Below are positions 1-8,971 of a stretch of DNA of 64,000 nucleotides, piece by piece. Position numbers and translations under genes: made by a program. Source of the stretch: Pseudomonas guangdongensis (GTDB lineage Bacteria > Pseudomonadota > Gammaproteobacteria > Pseudomonadales > Pseudomonadaceae); contig NZ_LT629780.1 in the NCBI RefSeq assembly GCF_900105885.1, positions 806,001-870,000 of the forward strand, given 5' to 3'. The notes beneath the pieces were generated by a model that made no database searches, was not told the origin of the DNA, and was given only the letters and a program-made list of their open reading frames with translations. Each line of letters starts with the position of its first letter. Positions within the stretch are counted from its first letter, which is position 1.

Positions 1-559
1 CGCTCTGTCCGCTGCTGACCAGCGCGCCCTCGGTCACCGCCGAGCGGCCGATGCGCCCGCCGATCGGCGCCAACACCTTGGTGTAGCGCAAATCGATCTG
101 CGCCTTGTCCAGCGCCGCCTCGGCCTGCAGCTGGGCGGCGCGCGCCTCGTCGTACTGCTGGCGGCTGACCGCCCGCTCGTTGACCAGCAGCTTGTAGCGC
201 TCGGCCAGGGCACGGCTCGACAGCACGCTGGCCTCGGCGCTTTTCAGGGTCGCCTGATAGGTGGCCGGATCGATCTGGTAGAGCTGCTGGCCGGCCTTGA
301 CCTCGCCGCCCTCGGCGAACAGACGCTTCTGGACGATGCCGCCGACCTGCGGGCGCACCTCGGCGATGCGGTAGGCGCTGGTACGGCCGGGCAACTGGCT
401 GGTCAGGGTGTACGGCTGCGCTTCAAGGGTCACCACGCCGACCAGCGGCGCGGGACGCGCCGGCGCCGCGGCGTCCGGTTCCTGCTGGCAGCCGGCCAGC
501 GACAAAAGCGACAGCAGGGCGGCTGAGCCCAGCGTCGCGCGAGCGAAAGTGCGGTTCAT
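1..559 (-). CDS. RND efflux periplasmic adaptor (MexA/AcrA/TtgA-like), 5' part only
   Basis: Membrane-fusion subunit of a tripartite RND multidrug pump, bridging the inner-membrane transporter and the outer-membrane channel. About 186 codons are present and the gene continues past the left edge. The N-terminus is a lipoprotein signal (Leu-Ser-Leu-Ala-Gly-Cys lipobox near residue 24), followed by the start of the barrel (TLTSQLPGRTSAYRIAEVRP), the lipoyl/biotinyl-like segment (QKRLFAEGGEVKAGQQLYQI) and the alpha-helical hairpin (SAEASVLSSRALAERY). It diverges from a TetR-family gene, the arrangement of ttgR-ttgABC and comparable pumps. The start is the ATG whose complement is at 557-559, shortly before the lipobox. 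The pump's substrate cannot be told from this fragment. Confidence 0.93.
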   Translation of the reverse strand, partial: MNRTFARATLGSAALLSLLSLAGCQQEPDAAAPARPAPLVGVVTLEAQPYTLTSQLPGRTSAYRIAEVRPQVGGIVQKRLFAEGGEVKAGQQLYQIDPATYQATLKSAEASVLSSRALAERYKLLVNERAVSRQQYDEARAAQLQAEAALDKAQIDLRYTKVLAPIGGRIGRSAVTEGALVSSGQS

Positions 560-631
560 CGGCAAGGCCTCGAATTCGTTGCACGGACAAGGAGGAAAAC
601 GGTGGGAATGGTTGAATCCCCGATGAGCGGC

Positions 632-664
632 AATATACTTACGTTCACGTTTGTTTGTAAATGC
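632..664. promoter_or_regulatory. Probable TtgR-type operator overlapping the efflux promoter
   Basis: An AT-rich island in otherwise GC-rich DNA between the divergent adaptor and TetR genes. Its pieces (AATATACTTAC, then TTGTTTGTAAAT) closely resemble the ttgR-ttgA intergenic operator of P. putida as I remember it. On the minus strand TTTACA (661-656) and TATATT (637-632), 18 bp apart, form a plausible promoter for the adaptor gene, so bound repressor would occlude it. The resemblance is from memory and has not been aligned. Confidence 0.75.
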
Positions 665-717
665 GCACCTGTTGCCGCAAATGTGCCCCGCAGCAGGTTC
701 CGCTCACGAGACCGACC

Positions 718-1356
718 ATGGCCCGACGTACCAAAGAAGAAGCCCAGGAAACCCGCAACCAGATCCTCGACAGCGCCGAGCGGGTGTTCGCCAGCAAGGG
801 CGTGACCCACAGCACCATGGCAGACATCGCCGCCGATGCCGGGGTGTCGCGCGGCGCCCTCTACTGGCACTTCACCAGCAAGACCGACATCTTCCACGCC
901 ATGTTCGTCCGCCAGCACGACGCCAACAAGGTCGTCTGCGCCGCCGCCCGCGACCCGGACGAGCCGGACCCGCTGGGCCAGATGCGCAGCATCCTCAGCC
1001 ACTTCCTGCGCAAGGTGGTCGAGGACCCGCAGCAGCGCCGGGTCTGCGAAATCCTCCACCACAAGTGCGAGCTGGCCGGCGAGCAGGCCGCCCTGCGCCA
1101 GCACCTGCAGGCCACCGGCGAGGAGATCGACCAGGACATCGCCCTGTCCCTGCGCCACGCCATCCAGCGCGGCCAGCTGCCCGCCAACCTCGACCTGCAG
1201 CGCGCCGCCGTCGCCGTCCACGCCTACATCCACGGCCTGATCAACAACTGGCTGCTGCGCCCGGACGGCTACCCCCTGGCCCGCGAGGCCGAGCCCCTGG
1301 TCGACGCCCTGCTGGACATGCTCAGGCTCAGCCCGGCGCTACGCCACCCGGCCTGA
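718..1356 (+). CDS. TetR-family efflux repressor (TtgR/AcrR-like)
   Basis: A 212-residue transcriptional repressor predicted to control the divergent RND adaptor gene. The N-terminal helix-turn-helix (residues about 10-55) begins MARRTKEEAQETRNQIL and contains MADIAADAGVSRGALYWHF, the strongly conserved TetR recognition helix region. The C-terminal ligand-binding part keeps TtgR-type signatures (ILHHKCEL; the ending LLDMLRLSPALR). I chose the ATG at 718 over an in-frame ATG at 661 because family members start at MARRTKEE and 661 lies inside the operator. In characterised relatives, aromatic drugs and solvents release the protein from DNA; that ligand range is inferred here. Confidence 0.93.
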   Translation: MARRTKEEAQETRNQILDSAERVFASKGVTHSTMADIAADAGVSRGALYWHFTSKTDIFHAMFVRQHDANKVVCAAARDPDEPDPLGQMRSILSHFLRKVVEDPQQRRVCEILHHKCELAGEQAALRQHLQATGEEIDQDIALSLRHAIQRGQLPANLDLQRAAVAVHAYIHGLINNWLLRPDGYPLAREAEPLVDALLDMLRLSPALRHPA

Positions 1357-1460
1357 AGCGCCGCGCCCTGCCGCGCCACGCGCGGCAGTTGTCGCCCCCG
1401 CCCATCTGCCCCAGACTGTTCGCCAACGACACCATCATTGCGAGCGGAGCGAGAACCAAG

Positions 1461-1811
1461 ATGTCCGACAGAACAGGCAGCAGCGCCAGCTATCGGCAGC
1501 GCGAGTCAGGCTATCGGGACAAGGCGCTGAAGATGTACCCGTGGGTCTGCGGGCGCTGTGCGCGGGAATTCACCTATTCCAACCTCAGCCAGTTGACGGT
1601 CCACCATATCGACCACAACCACGACAACAATCCGGCCGACGGCAGCAACTGGGAGTTGCTCTGCCTGTATTGTCACGACCACGAGCACTCCAAATACTTC
1701 ATCTATAACGGCGAGAACGGCAGCGCGGTGATTCCCGGCGAGAAGTCGCCGCAGGTCAAGCACAATCCGTTCGCCGACCTCAAGGCGCTGATGGACAAGC
1801 AGCAGAAGTAA
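1461..1811 (+). CDS. yajD: YajD family HNH nuclease
   Basis: A 116-residue HNH-endonuclease-fold protein of the YajD family. It shows the paired zinc-binding cysteines (CGRC, CLYC) and the HNH core around LTVHHIDHNHDNNPADGSNW, ending HDHEHSKYF. E. coli YajD has nearly the same length and motif order. The cellular role of the family is unknown; the fold implies metal-dependent DNA cleavage, with no restriction partner nearby. The ATG at 1461 was chosen because upstream in-frame codons read unrelated low-complexity sequence. It appears to be a single-gene unit. Confidence 0.9.
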   Translation: MSDRTGSSASYRQRESGYRDKALKMYPWVCGRCAREFTYSNLSQLTVHHIDHNHDNNPADGSNWELLCLYCHDHEHSKYFIYNGENGSAVIPGEKSPQVKHNPFADLKALMDKQQK

Positions 1812-1922
1812 GCTCCCCGTCCGCCGCGGGAATAACCCCGCGGCCACCGAGAACGGTGCGCAGCGCGCACTTTCAGGGCCGGCGACAATCACTGCCGGCC
1901 CCACCATGTCAGGAATAACCCC

Positions 1923-2618
1923 ATGCAAGAAGTCCAGATGGCGCCGCTCAGCGAAGCGGAAATCGACGAACTCAATCAACTGCTGTTCGATTACTCCGAA
2001 CAGGTTGAGGAAACGCACGGCAGCCAGGGACAGGAAGTCGATTGCGTATTCAGCATTTCCGAACTGGACGGTTTCCTCACCGCCGTGCTGACCGGTCCGG
2101 AACCGGTTTCGCCGTCGGTCTGGCTGCCGGCGCTGTGGCGCGGCAAGCTGCCCAAGTTCGACAGCGAAGCCGAACTGCAGCAACTCACCGACCTGCTGAT
2201 CCGCCACATGAACGCCCTGGCCGACAGCCTGTTCGAGAACCCGGACAACTTCGCGCCGATCTACGAGATCGGCGACGCGGAAGACGACGGCGAAGAAGAG
2301 CAGATCATCGTCGACGAATGGTGCTACGGCTACATGCGCGGCGTCGAACTGCACGAGAAGGACTGGCAGGTACTGCTCGACCAGCAGCCGGAACTGCTGA
2401 CCCCGATGCTGCTGTTCAGCGGCTTCGAACTCGACGGCGGCGAACAGCCCGGCAAAGAGGACCTGGAAGTCCTGCGCGAAAGCATTCCCGACCTAGTCTT
2501 CGCGGTGCGCGACTTCTGGCTGGCCGAGGCGGAAAAACCCAAGGCGCCGAAAACCGGTCGCAACGATCCCTGCCCGTGCGGCAGCGGCAAGAAGTTCAAG
2601 CAATGCTGCCTGCATTGA
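1923..2618 (+). CDS. UPF0149/YecA-family protein with C-terminal SEC-C zinc motif
   Basis: A 231-residue acidic protein. Residues 1 to about 190 match the UPF0149 (YgfB/YecA-like) alpha-helical fold, including the ISELDGFLTAVLTGPEPV segment. The tail is a SEC-C metal-binding motif (RNDPCPCGSGKKFKQCC), also found at the SecA C-terminus and in many nucleic-acid- or ribosome-associated proteins. The function is unknown. The start at 1923 has AGGAATAACCCC just upstream as a ribosome-binding site. It stands alone before the MvaT-like gene and has its own terminator. Confidence 0.88.
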   Translation: MQEVQMAPLSEAEIDELNQLLFDYSEQVEETHGSQGQEVDCVFSISELDGFLTAVLTGPEPVSPSVWLPALWRGKLPKFDSEAELQQLTDLLIRHMNALADSLFENPDNFAPIYEIGDAEDDGEEEQIIVDEWCYGYMRGVELHEKDWQVLLDQQPELLTPMLLFSGFELDGGEQPGKEDLEVLRESIPDLVFAVRDFWLAEAEKPKAPKTGRNDPCPCGSGKKFKQCCLH

Positions 2619-2712
2619 TCTGATCCGCTGCGGCGCGGATATTCCACGGCCGTCACCCCGTTCGGTTGACGGCCTGTCGCGATCCCGATAAAAAGCAGCG
2701 GCGCGTAACACA

Positions 2713-2746
2713 ACGGCGGAGTGCCTCAGGCATTACCGCCGTTTTG
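2713..2746 (+). terminator. Intrinsic terminator downstream of the UPF0149 gene
   Basis: Outer arms ACGGCGG (2713-2719) and CCGCCGT (2736-2742) enclose a second small stem TGCC/GGCA, and TTTT follows. A further palindrome (GGCCGTCA at 2648-2655, TGACGGCC at 2667-2674) precedes it without a T-run. Confidence 0.65.
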
Positions 2747-2794
2747 CATCCATTATTTCACTGTTCACCCTTATCCCGATCCGGAGAAATCTCC

Positions 2795-3151
2795 ATGTCC
2801 AAGCTGTTGGAATTTCGCAAGGCCGAGCGCGAGCTCAGGGAGCAACTGGCGCGACTGGAATCGCTCAAGCACGACTCCGAACTCAAGCGCGAAATGGAAT
2901 TCGAAGAGCAACTCAAGGCACTGATGCAGGAATACGGTTTCAAACTGCAGCAGGTCGTGGATATTCTCGATCCGCCGCCGGTGCATATCCCGCAACTGGA
3001 GATCGGCCGCCGCGGGCGCAAGCTGCAGATTTGGACAAACCCGGTGACCGGCGAAGTGCTGCACACCAAGAGCGGCAACAACAAGCAGCTCAAGGCCTGG
3101 AAGGCCGAATACGGCGAGGACTTCGTCGCCACCTGGCTACAGAAGGACTGA
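2795..3151 (+). CDS. MvaT/MvaU-family H-NS-like nucleoid protein
   Basis: A 118-residue xenogeneic silencer of the MvaT family, the Pseudomonas functional analogue of H-NS that coats AT-rich DNA. The N-terminal half (MSKLLEFRKAERELREQLARL and on to about residue 60) is the coiled-coil oligomerisation region. The C-terminal half carries the basic GRRGRKLQ stretch and the SGNNKQLKAWK element equivalent to the AT-pincer GGN loop. The opening is closer to MvaU than MvaT as I remember them. The linker between the two halves is short and proline-rich (DPPPVHIPQ), and the usual GGN reads SGNN, so this may be a divergent paralogue. GGAGAAAT precedes the ATG. Confidence 0.9.
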   Translation: MSKLLEFRKAERELREQLARLESLKHDSELKREMEFEEQLKALMQEYGFKLQQVVDILDPPPVHIPQLEIGRRGRKLQIWTNPVTGEVLHTKSGNNKQLKAWKAEYGEDFVATWLQKD

Positions 3152-3275
3152 CCTGCACCCGACCGCGCGCCGGCGCCCTGCGGGCGCGGGGCTCGCGCAG
3201 CCGCCGCGATAGTGCGCGGCGCACTTTTCTTGCACACTGACCCGCCGCCCCGCCGGCCCCTCCAGGGAGCGTCCC

Positions 3276-4460
3276 GTGCCGTTCGCCGTACCGCGTCTTC
3301 GCCCCGTGCTGTTGCTCCTCGTCCCCCTGCTGCTGCTCGCGCTGCCGGCCTGGCGCCACTGGCAGGGCCCGCTGCTGCCCGGCTACCGGATCGAGGCGCG
3401 GCCGCTGGTGCAGCGCGTAGTGGCCAGCGGCGAGGTCAGCAGCCAGTCGTTGGCGCAGGTCGGCAGCGAGATCACCGGCGTGGTCGCCCGGCGGGCGGTG
3501 CGCGAGGGCGACGCGGTGCGCGCCGGCGACCTGTTGCTGGCGCTGCGCGACGACGAGCAGCAGGCGCGTCTGCGCGAGGCCGAGGCGGCGCTGCGCCAGC
3601 TGCAGGACAGCGACCGCCCGCAGGCCGCCGCCGCCCTGCGCGAGGCGCAGAGCGCGCTGAACCAGGCCGAGCGCGAACTGGCGCGCCGGGAAACCCTGCA
3701 GGCCCGCGGCCTGCTCGCCGTCGAGGCGCTGGAGCAGGCCCGCCAGGCCCGCATCCGCGCCCGCGAGGCGCTCAACCGCGCGCGCCTCGATGCTGCGGCC
3801 CTGGCCGCCGGGGCCAGCCAGGAACAGCTGCTGCGCCAGCGCCTGGAGGCGGCGCGCGCGGCCCTGGCCAAGACCCGCATCCACGCCCAGCACGACGGCA
3901 TCGTGCAGACCCGCAGCGTCGAGCCGGGCGATCTGGTGCAGCCCGGCCGGGTACTGCTGGAGATCGCCCGCACCGACAGCCGCGAGATCCTCCTGCCGCT
4001 GGACGAGAAGAACCTCGCCCCCCTGGCCCTCGGCCAGCACGCGCGGGTGATCGCCGACGCCTACCCCGAGCGCGCGCTGCAGGCCCGCGTCGCCTTCATC
4101 GCTCCGGCGGTCGATCCGGCGCGCGGCACCCTCGACGTCCACCTGGAGCTGCTGGAGCCGGCCGACTTCCTCCGTCAGGGCATGACCGTCTCGGTGGAGA
4201 TCCGCACCGCCGAGCGCGAGCGGGCGCTGGTGCTGCCCCACGATGCGCTGCGCCAGCGCGACGGCGAGCGCGCCCGCGTGCTGGTGCTCGACGCCGGCCG
4301 GGTCGCCGAGCGCGAGGTGCGCCTGGGCCTGCGCGGCAGTGCGCTGAGCGAGGTGCTCGACGGCCTGCAGGACGGCGCGCAGGTGCTGGCGGTCGACGCC
4401 GAGCCCGGCCGGCGCGCACGCCTGCAGCCCCTGGCGCTGCCCGCCGCCGGCACGGAGTAG
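3276..4460 (+). CDS. ABC-exporter periplasmic adaptor (HlyD/MacA/DevB-like)
   Basis: A 394-residue membrane-fusion protein. It has an N-terminal membrane anchor (residues about 8-24), a barrel/lipoyl half (QVGSEITGVVARRAVREGDAVRAGDLLL), a long Ala/Glu/Arg-rich coiled-coil hairpin (about 95-200), the second lipoyl half (IHAQHDGIVQTRSVEPGDLV) and C-terminal beta domains. It starts at GTG 3276 behind AGGGAGC. Four bases separate it from the permease gene, and the ATPase overlaps the permease, so all three are co-translated as a MacAB/DevBCA-like export complex. No outer-membrane partner is encoded here and the substrate is unknown. Confidence 0.9.
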   Translation: MPFAVPRLRPVLLLLVPLLLLALPAWRHWQGPLLPGYRIEARPLVQRVVASGEVSSQSLAQVGSEITGVVARRAVREGDAVRAGDLLLALRDDEQQARLREAEAALRQLQDSDRPQAAAALREAQSALNQAERELARRETLQARGLLAVEALEQARQARIRAREALNRARLDAAALAAGASQEQLLRQRLEAARAALAKTRIHAQHDGIVQTRSVEPGDLVQPGRVLLEIARTDSREILLPLDEKNLAPLALGQHARVIADAYPERALQARVAFIAPAVDPARGTLDVHLELLEPADFLRQGMTVSVEIRTAERERALVLPHDALRQRDGERARVLVLDAGRVAEREVRLGLRGSALSEVLDGLQDGAQVLAVDAEPGRRARLQPLALPAAGTE

Positions 4461-4464
4461 GCCG

Positions 4465-5677
4465 ATGCCGCTGTTCGCTGCGCTGTGGATCGAATGGAAG
4501 ATCGCCCTGCGCTTCCTCGCCGACAACGCCATGCAGACCCTGCTGATCGTCGTCGGCATCGCCGTCGGTTCGGCGGTCATCGTCTTCATCACCGCGCTGA
4601 TCACCGGCCTGCAGGCCAACGTCATCGAGCGCACCCTGGGCACCCAGGCGCACATCCGCATCCTGCCGCCCGAGGAGGTCAACCGGGTCACCGCGCTGGC
4701 CCCGGGCAGCCTCGACCTGCGCCTGGAAAGCCCGCGCGCCCAGCGCCTGCGCTCGATCCTCAACTGGCAGGAGGTGCGCGACCTGCTCGACGCCGAGCCG
4801 CGCCTGCGCGCGGTGTCGCCGCTGGTCAGCGGCCCGGCGCTGGCCCGGCGCGGCACAGCGCGCGCCTCGGTGGCGCTGCTGGGCATCGACGCCGAGCGCT
4901 ACGCGCGGATCATCCCGCTGCAGCGCCACCTGGTCGCCGGCCGCTTCGAAATCGCCGCCGGCAAGGCGCTGATCGGCAGCGAGCTGGCCCGCGACCTCGG
5001 CCTGCAGGCCGGCGACAAGCTGCGCCTGGACGCCGGCGAGGGCCGCGAGGCGGTGGTCGACGTGGCCGGCATCTTCGAGCTGGAGGTGCGCGAGCTGGAC
5101 GCCCGCTACGTCTACCTCGACCTCAAGCAGGCGCAGACCCTGCTCGACCTGCCCGGCGGAGTGACTGCCATCGACACCACGGTGGACGCCATCTTCGACG
5201 CCGAGAGCATCGCCGCGCGGCTCGGCCGGCTCACCGGCCTCAAGGCGGAAAGCTGGATGGCCAGCAACGGCCAGCTGCTCAACGCGCTGCGCTCGCAGAC
5301 CATGACCACCCAGATGATCCGTCTGTTCGTCGGCCTCTCGGTGGCCTTCGGCATCGCCAGCGTGCTGGCGGTCAGCGTGGTCCAGCGCACCCGCGAGATC
5401 GGTATCCTGCGCGCCATGGGCAGCCCGCGCGGGCAGATCCTGCGGGTCTTCCTGCTCCAGGGCGGGCTGCTCGGCATGGCCGGCTCGGGCCTCGGCGGGC
5501 TGGTCGGCTGGTCGCTGGTGCAGGTGTTCAACGTCTTCGGCCCCAGGCTGTTCGTCATCCCGGTGGACCCGACGCTGATTCCCTCGGCGATGGCGGTGGC
5601 GACCCTCACCGGCGTGCTGGCCGCCGCGGTGCCGGCGCGGCGCGCCGCCCGTTACGATCCGGCGGTGGCGATCCGTT

Positions 5678-5685
<8 letters not shown>
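4465..5685 (+). CDS. ABC transporter permease, FtsX/MacB/LolE family
   Basis: A 406-residue inner-membrane permease with MacB topology. One N-terminal transmembrane helix ([20 protein letters not shown], about residues 24-44) precedes a large periplasmic MacB-PCD domain (about 50-270). Three C-terminal helices follow in the FtsX domain ([19 protein letters not shown]; the hallmark [12 protein letters not shown] loop; [16 protein letters not shown]). It sits between its adaptor and ATPase and overlaps the latter by 8 nt. Such permeases work mechanically on periplasmic or membrane substrates rather than by alternating access. The substrate could be a lipid, peptide or lipoprotein. Confidence 0.92.
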
Positions 5686-6394
<709 letters not shown>

Positions 6395-6448
6395 ACGACC
6401 TGTGGCTTAGACTCGGGCACCTGGCCCGATCCGGGCCAGCGACTTAGC

Positions 6449-6485
6449 ATAGGCAAAGACTATCGCCTTGATTCCATCAATCAAT
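6449..6485 (+). promoter_or_regulatory. OxyR binding site upstream of ahpC
   Basis: Four tetrad half-sites with exact 7-bp spacing, ATAG-N7-CTAT-N7-ATTC-N7-CAAT, match the OxyR consensus ATAG-N7-CTAT-N7-ATAG-N7-CTAT at 13 of 16 defined positions. The element ends directly at the proposed -35 hexamer of ahpC, the geometry of an OxyR-activated promoter. Confidence 0.85.
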
Positions 6486-6514
6486 TTAGATTAGTCATCT
6501 GCCCTGTGTAGTAT
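6486..6514 (+). promoter_or_regulatory. Putative sigma-70 promoter of ahpC
   Basis: TTAGAT (6486-6491), a 17-bp spacer, then TAGTAT (6509-6514). The weak -35 directly adjoins the OxyR element, consistent with dependence on an activator. Transcription would start near 6521, about 33 bp before the ahpC ATG. Confidence 0.65.
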
Positions 6515-6553
6515 GCATCGCACAGTTTCCCAACCTCCGAAGGAGTTCAGCGA

Positions 6554-7117
6554 ATGTCCCTCATCAACACCCAGGTTCAACCGTTCCAGGCCAACGCTTT
6601 CCACAACGGCGAGTTCATCCAGGTCACCGAGCAGTCCCTGAAGGGCAAGTGGTCCGTGCTGATCTTCATGCCGGCCGCCTTCACCTTCAACTGCCCGACC
6701 GAGATCGAGGACGCCGCCGACAACTACGCCGAGTTCCAGAAGGCCGGTGCCGAGGTGTACATCGTCACCACCGACACCCACTTCTCCCACAAGGTCTGGC
6801 ACGAAACCTCCCCGGCCGTCGGCAAGGCCCAGTTCCCGCTGGTCGGCGACCCGACCCACCAGCTGACCAACGCCTTCGGCGTGCACATTCCGGAAGAAGG
6901 CCTGGCCCTGCGCGGCACCTTCATCATCAACCCGGAAGGCGTGATCAAGACCCTGGAAATCCACGACAACGCCATCGCCCGCGACGTCAGCGAGACCCTG
7001 CGCAAGCTGAAGGCCGCCCAGTTCGTCGCCAACAACCCCGGCCAGGTCTGCCCGGCCAAGTGGAAGGAAGGCGCCCAGACCCTGACTCCGTCGCTGGATC
7101 TGGTCGGCAAGATCTAA
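6554..7117 (+). CDS. ahpC: Alkyl hydroperoxide reductase subunit C (2-Cys peroxiredoxin)
   Basis: A 187-residue cytoplasmic peroxiredoxin that reduces hydrogen peroxide, organic peroxides and peroxynitrite and is recycled by AhpF. The peroxidatic Cys47 lies in FMPAAFTFNCPTE and the resolving Cys166 in GQVCPAKW, both standard for the AhpC/Prx1 group. GAAGGAG at the right spacing fixes the start. It is followed by its own terminator and then ahpF, so ahpF is made by read-through or from a separate promoter. The OxyR site upstream predicts peroxide induction. Confidence 0.98.
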   Translation: MSLINTQVQPFQANAFHNGEFIQVTEQSLKGKWSVLIFMPAAFTFNCPTEIEDAADNYAEFQKAGAEVYIVTTDTHFSHKVWHETSPAVGKAQFPLVGDPTHQLTNAFGVHIPEEGLALRGTFIINPEGVIKTLEIHDNAIARDVSETLRKLKAAQFVANNPGQVCPAKWKEGAQTLTPSLDLVGKI

Positions 7118-7169
7118 GCAGCCTCCCCCGCTGCCGCGCCGCGGAGGGGCTCGCCCCCTCCCAGCGCCC

Positions 7170-7205
7170 GAATGCCTGGGCGCCTTCGCCCGGGCATTCT
7201 TTTTT
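7170..7205 (+). terminator. Strong intrinsic terminator between ahpC and ahpF
   Basis: A 13-bp stem with one G-T pair (arms 7170-7182 and 7187-7199), loop CCTT, then six T. It should partly uncouple ahpF from ahpC and leave more ahpC message. Confidence 0.88.
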
Positions 7206-7246
7206 CCGAATTCCGCATCCCGAATTCCGCAGAGGACACCGTCACC

Positions 7247-8803
7247 ATGCTGGACGCCAATCTTAAAACCCAGTTGAAGGCCTACCTCGAAAAGGTCACC
7301 CAGCCGTTCGAGATCGTCGCGTCCCTGGATGACGGCGCCAAATCCCAGGAACTGCTCGCCCTGCTCAACGACATCAACAGCCTGAGCGAGAAGATCACCC
7401 TGAACACCGCCGGCCGCGACGCCCGCGTGCCCTCCTTCGCCCTGGTGCGCCACGACCGCGACGTCAACGTGCGCTTCGCCGGCCTGCCGATGGGCCACGA
7501 GTTCACCTCGCTGGTGCTGGCCCTGCTGCAGGTGGGCGGCCACCCGTCCAAGCTGTCGGCCGAGCTGATCGAGCAGATCCAGAGCCTGGAAGGCGAATTC
7601 CACTTCGAGACCTACTACTCGCTGTCCTGCCAGAACTGCCCGGACGTGGTCCAGGCGCTGAACCTGATGGCGGTGCTCAATCCCGCCATCCGCCACGTGG
7701 CCATCGACGGCGCGCTGTTCCAGGACGAGGTGGAGGCGCGGCAGATCATGTCGGTGCCGAGCATCTACCTCAACGGCGAGCCGTTCGGCGCCGGGCGCAT
7801 GGGCGTCGAGGAAATCCTCGCCAAGCTCGACACCGGCAGCGCCAGCCGCGACGCCGAGAAGCTCAAGGCCAAGAGCGCCTTCGACGTGCTGGTGGTCGGC
7901 GGCGGCCCGGCCGGCGCCTCGGCGGCCATCTACGCCGCGCGCAAGGGCATCCGCACCGGCGTCGCCGCCGAGCGCTTCGGCGGCCAGGTGCTCGACACCA
8001 TGGCAATCGAGAACTTCATCTCGGTGGCGGAAACCGAAGGCCCGAAACTGGCACGCGCGCTGGAAGAGCACGTGCGCCAGTACGAGGTCGACATCATGAA
8101 CCTGCAGCGCGCCAGCAAGCTGATCCCCGCCGAGCGCGAGGGCGACCTGCACACCGTGCAGTTCGACAACGGCGGCGAGCTGAAGGCCAAAACCGTGATC
8201 CTCGCCACCGGCGCGCGCTGGCGCGAGATGAACGTCCCCGGCGAGCAGGAATACCGCGGCCGCGGCGTGGCCTACTGCCCGCACTGCGACGGCCCGCTGT
8301 TCAAGGGCAAACGCGTGGCGGTGATCGGCGGCGGCAACTCCGGCGTCGAGGCGGCCATCGACCTGGCCGGCATCGTTGCCCACGTCACCCTGCTGGAGTT
8401 CGGCGAGCAGATGCGCGCCGACGCGGTGCTGCAGAACAAGCTGCGCAGCCTGCCCAACGTGACCATCATCACCATGGCGCAGACCACCGAGGTCAAGGGC
8501 GACGGCCAGAAGGTCACCGGCCTGGTCTACAAGGACCGCCATACCGACCAGAGCCACAGCGTCGAGCTGGAAGGCATCTTCGTGCAGATCGGCCTGCTGC
8601 CCAACAGCGACTGGCTCAAGGGCACCGTCGAGCTGAGCCGCTTCGGCGAGATCATCGTCGACGCCAAGGGCCAGACCAGCATCCCCGGCGTGTTCGGCGC
8701 CGGCGACGTGACCACCGTGCCCTACAAGCAGATCGTCATCGCCGTCGGCGAAGGCGCCAAGGCCTCGCTGAGCGCCTTCGACCACCTGATCCGCCAGAGC
8801 TGA
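7247..8803 (+). CDS. ahpF: Alkyl hydroperoxide reductase subunit F
   Basis: A 518-residue flavoprotein disulfide reductase that passes electrons from NADH through FAD and two redox disulfides to AhpC. The N-terminal tandem thioredoxin-fold domain carries the CQNC pair near residue 129. The FAD domain starts at [18 protein letters not shown], the CPHC redox pair is near residue 345, and the NAD(P)-binding site follows ([19 protein letters not shown]). The C-terminus has the [15 protein letters not shown] flavin motif. E. coli AhpF has nearly the same length. The ATG at 7247 was chosen over an upstream in-frame start because it begins the conserved MLDANLK sequence. Confidence 0.97.
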   Translation: MLDANLKTQLKAYLEKVTQPFEIVASLDDGAKSQELLALLNDINSLSEKITLNTAGRDARVPSFALVRHDRDVNVRFAGLPMGHEFTSLVLALLQVGGHPSKLSAELIEQIQSLEGEFHFETYYSLSCQNCPDVVQALNLMAVLNPAIRHVAIDGALFQDEVEARQIMSVPSIYLNGEPFGAGRMGVEEILAKLDTGSASRDAEKLKAKSAFDVLVVGGGPAGASAAIYAARKGIRTGVAAERFGGQVLDTMAIENFISVAETEGPKLARALEEHVRQYEVDIMNLQRASKLIPAEREGDLHTVQFDNGGELKAKTVILATGARWREMNVPGEQEYRGRGVAYCPHCDGPLFKGKRVAVIGGGNSGVEAAIDLAGIVAHVTLLEFGEQMRADAVLQNKLRSLPNVTIITMAQTTEVKGDGQKVTGLVYKDRHTDQSHSVELEGIFVQIGLLPNSDWLKGTVELSRFGEIIVDAKGQTSIPGVFGAGDVTTVPYKQIVIAVGEGAKASLSAFDHLIRQS

Positions 8804-8837
8804 GGGACGGCTCGGCCGAGCCGTCCCGATCCCCGCA

Positions 8838-8872
8838 GCGAACCCGCGCCCAGGCGCGGGTTCGCTGTTTTT
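8838..8872 (+). terminator. Intrinsic terminator after ahpF
   Basis: A perfect 13-bp inverted repeat with a minimal CA loop (arms about 8838-8850 and 8853-8865), followed by TGTTTTT. Confidence 0.85.
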
Positions 8873-8971
8873 GTGCTGTGGGAAAGCCCCCGGCAGGCTA
8901 CCATTCACGTCAGAAAAACAACGCCAATGATCCTGCCGCCGGGGTCATGCATACGTGAGGTCGCACGGCAC

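Noticed and set aside
3090..4886. A 598-codon minus-strand open frame opposite the ABC adaptor gene
   Set aside because: Low-complexity Ala/Gln/Arg translation, no ribosome-binding site, and it covers two better-supported genes on the plus strand.
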